Assembly (NCBI GenBank): GCA_017999015.1 | Contig: JAGOBZ010000227.1 | Span: 1-5,498 of the forward strand | Direction: 5' to 3' | Length of the DNA: 5,498 nucleotides | Origin: Kiritimatiellia bacterium | GTDB lineage: Bacteria; Verrucomicrobiota; Kiritimatiellia; RFP12; UBA1067 | Shown: positions 4,505 to 5,498 of the stretch, in pieces | How the letters are laid out: every line of letters starts with the position of its first letter | Position numbering within the stretch: the stretch's first letter is position 1 | The notes under the pieces: generated by a model | The model's database searches: none | Told to the model about the DNA's origin: nothing | Seen by the model: only the letters and a program-made list of their open reading frames with translations | Position numbers and translations under genes: made by a program

Positions 4505-4756
4505 TCAGGCGTAGGCGTCCGAATAGACGGGAATGTCGTCGGCAGCGTCACCCCATTCGATCCGTGCGGGGGCCGTTGGCGGGGCGCGGATCGGCATCCC
4601 CAAACAGGCGAGTATCTTCCGTATCGCCTCGGGCGGGTTGACCGCGCACAGGATGCGCATCCTGCCGCCGCAGCGGTCGCATTCCAGCGCGTCTACCGCG
4701 AACACCCCCGGTCCTCCGGACTGTAGCGCAGGCCGGTGTGCCGCGCGAGCACGCAC
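4505..4756 (-). pseudogene. C-terminal fragment of an IS91-family transposase
   Basis: An 83-residue frame in which residues 18-65 are recognisable: VFAVDALECDRCGGRMRIL with the C26-x2-C29 pair, then NPPEAIRKILACLGMP and APPTAPAR. This is the conserved tail of IS91-type (Y2/HUH rolling-circle) transposases, where the Cys pair, an I-x-x-IL-x-x-LG helix and a Pro/Ala-rich end occur in this order. Residues 1-17 do not resemble the family, so homology begins at about 4705. Full-length proteins are roughly 400 residues; the N-terminal zinc ribbon and the HUH and Tyr residues are absent, so it cannot transpose. The true stop codon at 4505-4507 is preserved, showing that truncation was from the 5' side. 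Confidence 0.8.
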
Positions 4757-4857
4757 GCCAGATGCCAGCCCCCGGCAGACGGGTGAGCTTTGAGCGCGAG
4801 AGGCTTGATGCCTGTCGCGCCGCGAAAAACGTGACGGGATCGGGTCGGCGCCCCGGA
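4757..4857. other. Intergenic gap between surface-protein gene and IS91 remnant
   Basis: A 101-base GC-rich gap. On the minus strand it is open in the same frame as the surface protein after its TAA, continuing to a TAG at 4693-4695, but the product is not beta-strand-like. No terminator with a clean hairpin and T run is visible for the surface-protein gene; an isolated T5 at 4823-4827 on the plus-strand complement lacks a good stem. Confidence 0.35.
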
Positions 4858-5498
4858 TTACCTTAAGAACATGAGCGTGCCCGAGACATCATACAACACG
4901 GTCAGCACGCCTGTGCCCGAGAAGAACTCGTCATTCTTGTATGTCGCCGCGCTGCTTGTGGAACCGTAGGTGCCGACGCGCCGCATCTCGCCGTCCAGAG
5001 ACAGATGGCCGACGGCCTCGTTCACGCCTGCAGCAAGCTCCACCTTCGCCCCGCCGCCGGCCGCGATGCTGAGGCCCGCCCGGTCAGAAATCGCGGACGA
5101 GTTCCGCACCTCCAGGGTGCCGGCCTCGACCACCACGTTGGTGCAGGACGCGCCGAGCGAGCCCGCTGTGTCCAACACCAGCTTGCCGCCGGCGACCGTC
5201 GCCGTGCCCGACAGTTCGTTCACGTCCGTCAGCAGAAGCTGCGAGTCCGCAGCGCCGGCTTTCACCAGATTCACCGCGCCAATCATCCGGCCGGCGAACG
5301 TGCTGGACGCGCCGGCCGCCTGATTGACCGTCAGCGTCGAGAACCTTGACGGAGCCGAGTTGCTGATCACGTTGTTGCGGTATGTGAGCGCCGTGCCATA
5401 CACGATCAGTCCGGCCACGGTCTGGTTGAACCCGGCGAGATCCCAACTGCCTATGGTGCCGCTCGTCCAGCCCATACGGACAATCTTGTCAGTCGGCA
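4858..5498 (-). CDS. C-terminal part of a surface protein with an autotransporter-associated beta-strand repeat (partial)
   Basis: The minus-strand frame runs from beyond the window edge to a TAA at 4858-4860, giving 213 residues. Counting from the Met at 5475, residues about 60-101 follow the PATR pattern: TFAGRMIGAVNLVKAG, QLLLTDVNELSGTATV, GGKLVLD. Typical repeats read F-x-G-x-I-x-G, L-x-K-x-G, L-T-L-x-G, N-x-Y/x-G-x-T-x-V, GGTL. The surrounding sequence is Gly/Ala/Thr/Val-rich with alternating strands, as in a beta helix. The C-terminus (GTYGSTSSAATYK, then FFSGTGVLTVLYDV) resembles the ends of large secreted proteins in Verrucomicrobiota, Kiritimatiellota and Planctomycetes. No outer-membrane barrel or PEP-CTERM anchor is visible in the last 40 residues, so the secretion route is unknown. 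The Met at 5475 is internal: the frame stays open upstream and no Shine-Dalgarno is seen. Confidence 0.85.
   Translation of the reverse strand, partial: PTDKIVRMGWTSGTIGSWDLAGFNQTVAGLIVYGTALTYRNNVISNSAPSRFSTLTVNQAAGASSTFAGRMIGAVNLVKAGAADSQLLLTDVNELSGTATVAGGKLVLDTAGSLGASCTNVVVEAGTLEVRNSSAISDRAGLSIAAGGGAKVELAAGVNEAVGHLSLDGEMRRVGTYGSTSSAATYKNDEFFSGTGVLTVLYDVSGTLMFLR

Larger units (their letters stand above)
4305..4756 (-). mobile_element. Remnant of an IS91-family element (3' end only)
   Basis: The minus strand carries the C-terminal part of an IS91-type transposase (4505 to about 4705), followed by about 200 bases of hairpin-rich non-coding DNA, the expected place for the replication-origin end (oriIS) of this rolling-circle family. 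Just beyond, read on the minus strand, is CTTG (plus-strand CAAG at 4301-4304), one of the tetranucleotide targets described for IS91. The right boundary at about 4305 is inferred from that motif. The 5' end and the catalytic Y2/HUH domain are missing, so the element is dead. The left limit is uncertain between about 4705 and 4756. Confidence 0.5.

Noticed and set aside
4313..4726. 137-residue plus-strand frame; also considered as the tail of a group II intron
   Set aside because: The frame is antisense to the transposase remnant over its second half. No domain V-like hairpin with the expected AGC/GAAA features and no reverse transcriptase is present.
1..5498. tRNA or rRNA genes and phage attachment sites
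   Set aside because: No cloverleaf-like sequence, rRNA core sequence or integrase was seen. The 43-bp repeats could mimic att sites, but there is no recombinase gene or tRNA end beside them.

Overview
The window is GC-rich, densely coding bacterial DNA. Two features suggest the PVC group (Kiritimatiellota, Verrucomicrobiota or Lentisphaerota): a surface protein built on the autotransporter-associated beta-strand repeat pattern, and a large number of short intergenic repeats beside an AAA+/DUF4143 ATPase. This placement is inferred from protein style; there is no rRNA or other marker gene.

Left part (about 1-2676, + strand): a decayed phage head-assembly module. It holds an Ala/Asp/Lys pentapeptide-repeat and coiled-coil protein (148-576, scaffold-like), a short ORF that may be a shrunken major capsid gene (821-1117), an N-terminal fragment (1221-1370) out of frame with a Mu gpF-like head-morphogenesis protein (1369-2520), and the first 13 codons of a further gene cut off by a dispersed repeat (2635-2676). 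The gpF-like protein ends in a probable PBECR-type nuclease-like domain. The gaps between these ORFs hold different repeat types. No integrase, terminase, portal or tail gene lies in the window.

Middle part (about 2669-4270): one intact gene (2972-4207) for a 411-residue AAA+ ATPase with a C-terminal DUF4143/PD-(D/E)XK-like region. It is flanked by two 43-bp direct repeats that differ at one base (2669-2711 and 4228-4270). The left copy supplies the stop codon of the truncated phage gene. A promoter-like sequence ends only six bases before the ATPase start codon and no Shine-Dalgarno is visible, so a leaderless transcript is likely.

Right part (about 4271-5498): a terminator-like hairpin, then the 3' end of an IS91-family element on the minus strand that keeps only the transposase C-terminus (4505 to about 4705). 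Last is the C-terminal part of a secreted beta-strand-repeat protein (4858-5498, minus strand) that runs off the window.

Taken together, this looks like an accessory region in which a prophage head module has been eroded by deletions and repeats. An ATPase cassette and an IS91-like element lie between that remnant and a host surface-protein gene. The most interesting lead is the repeat-bounded ATPase; the evidence does not establish a new system.
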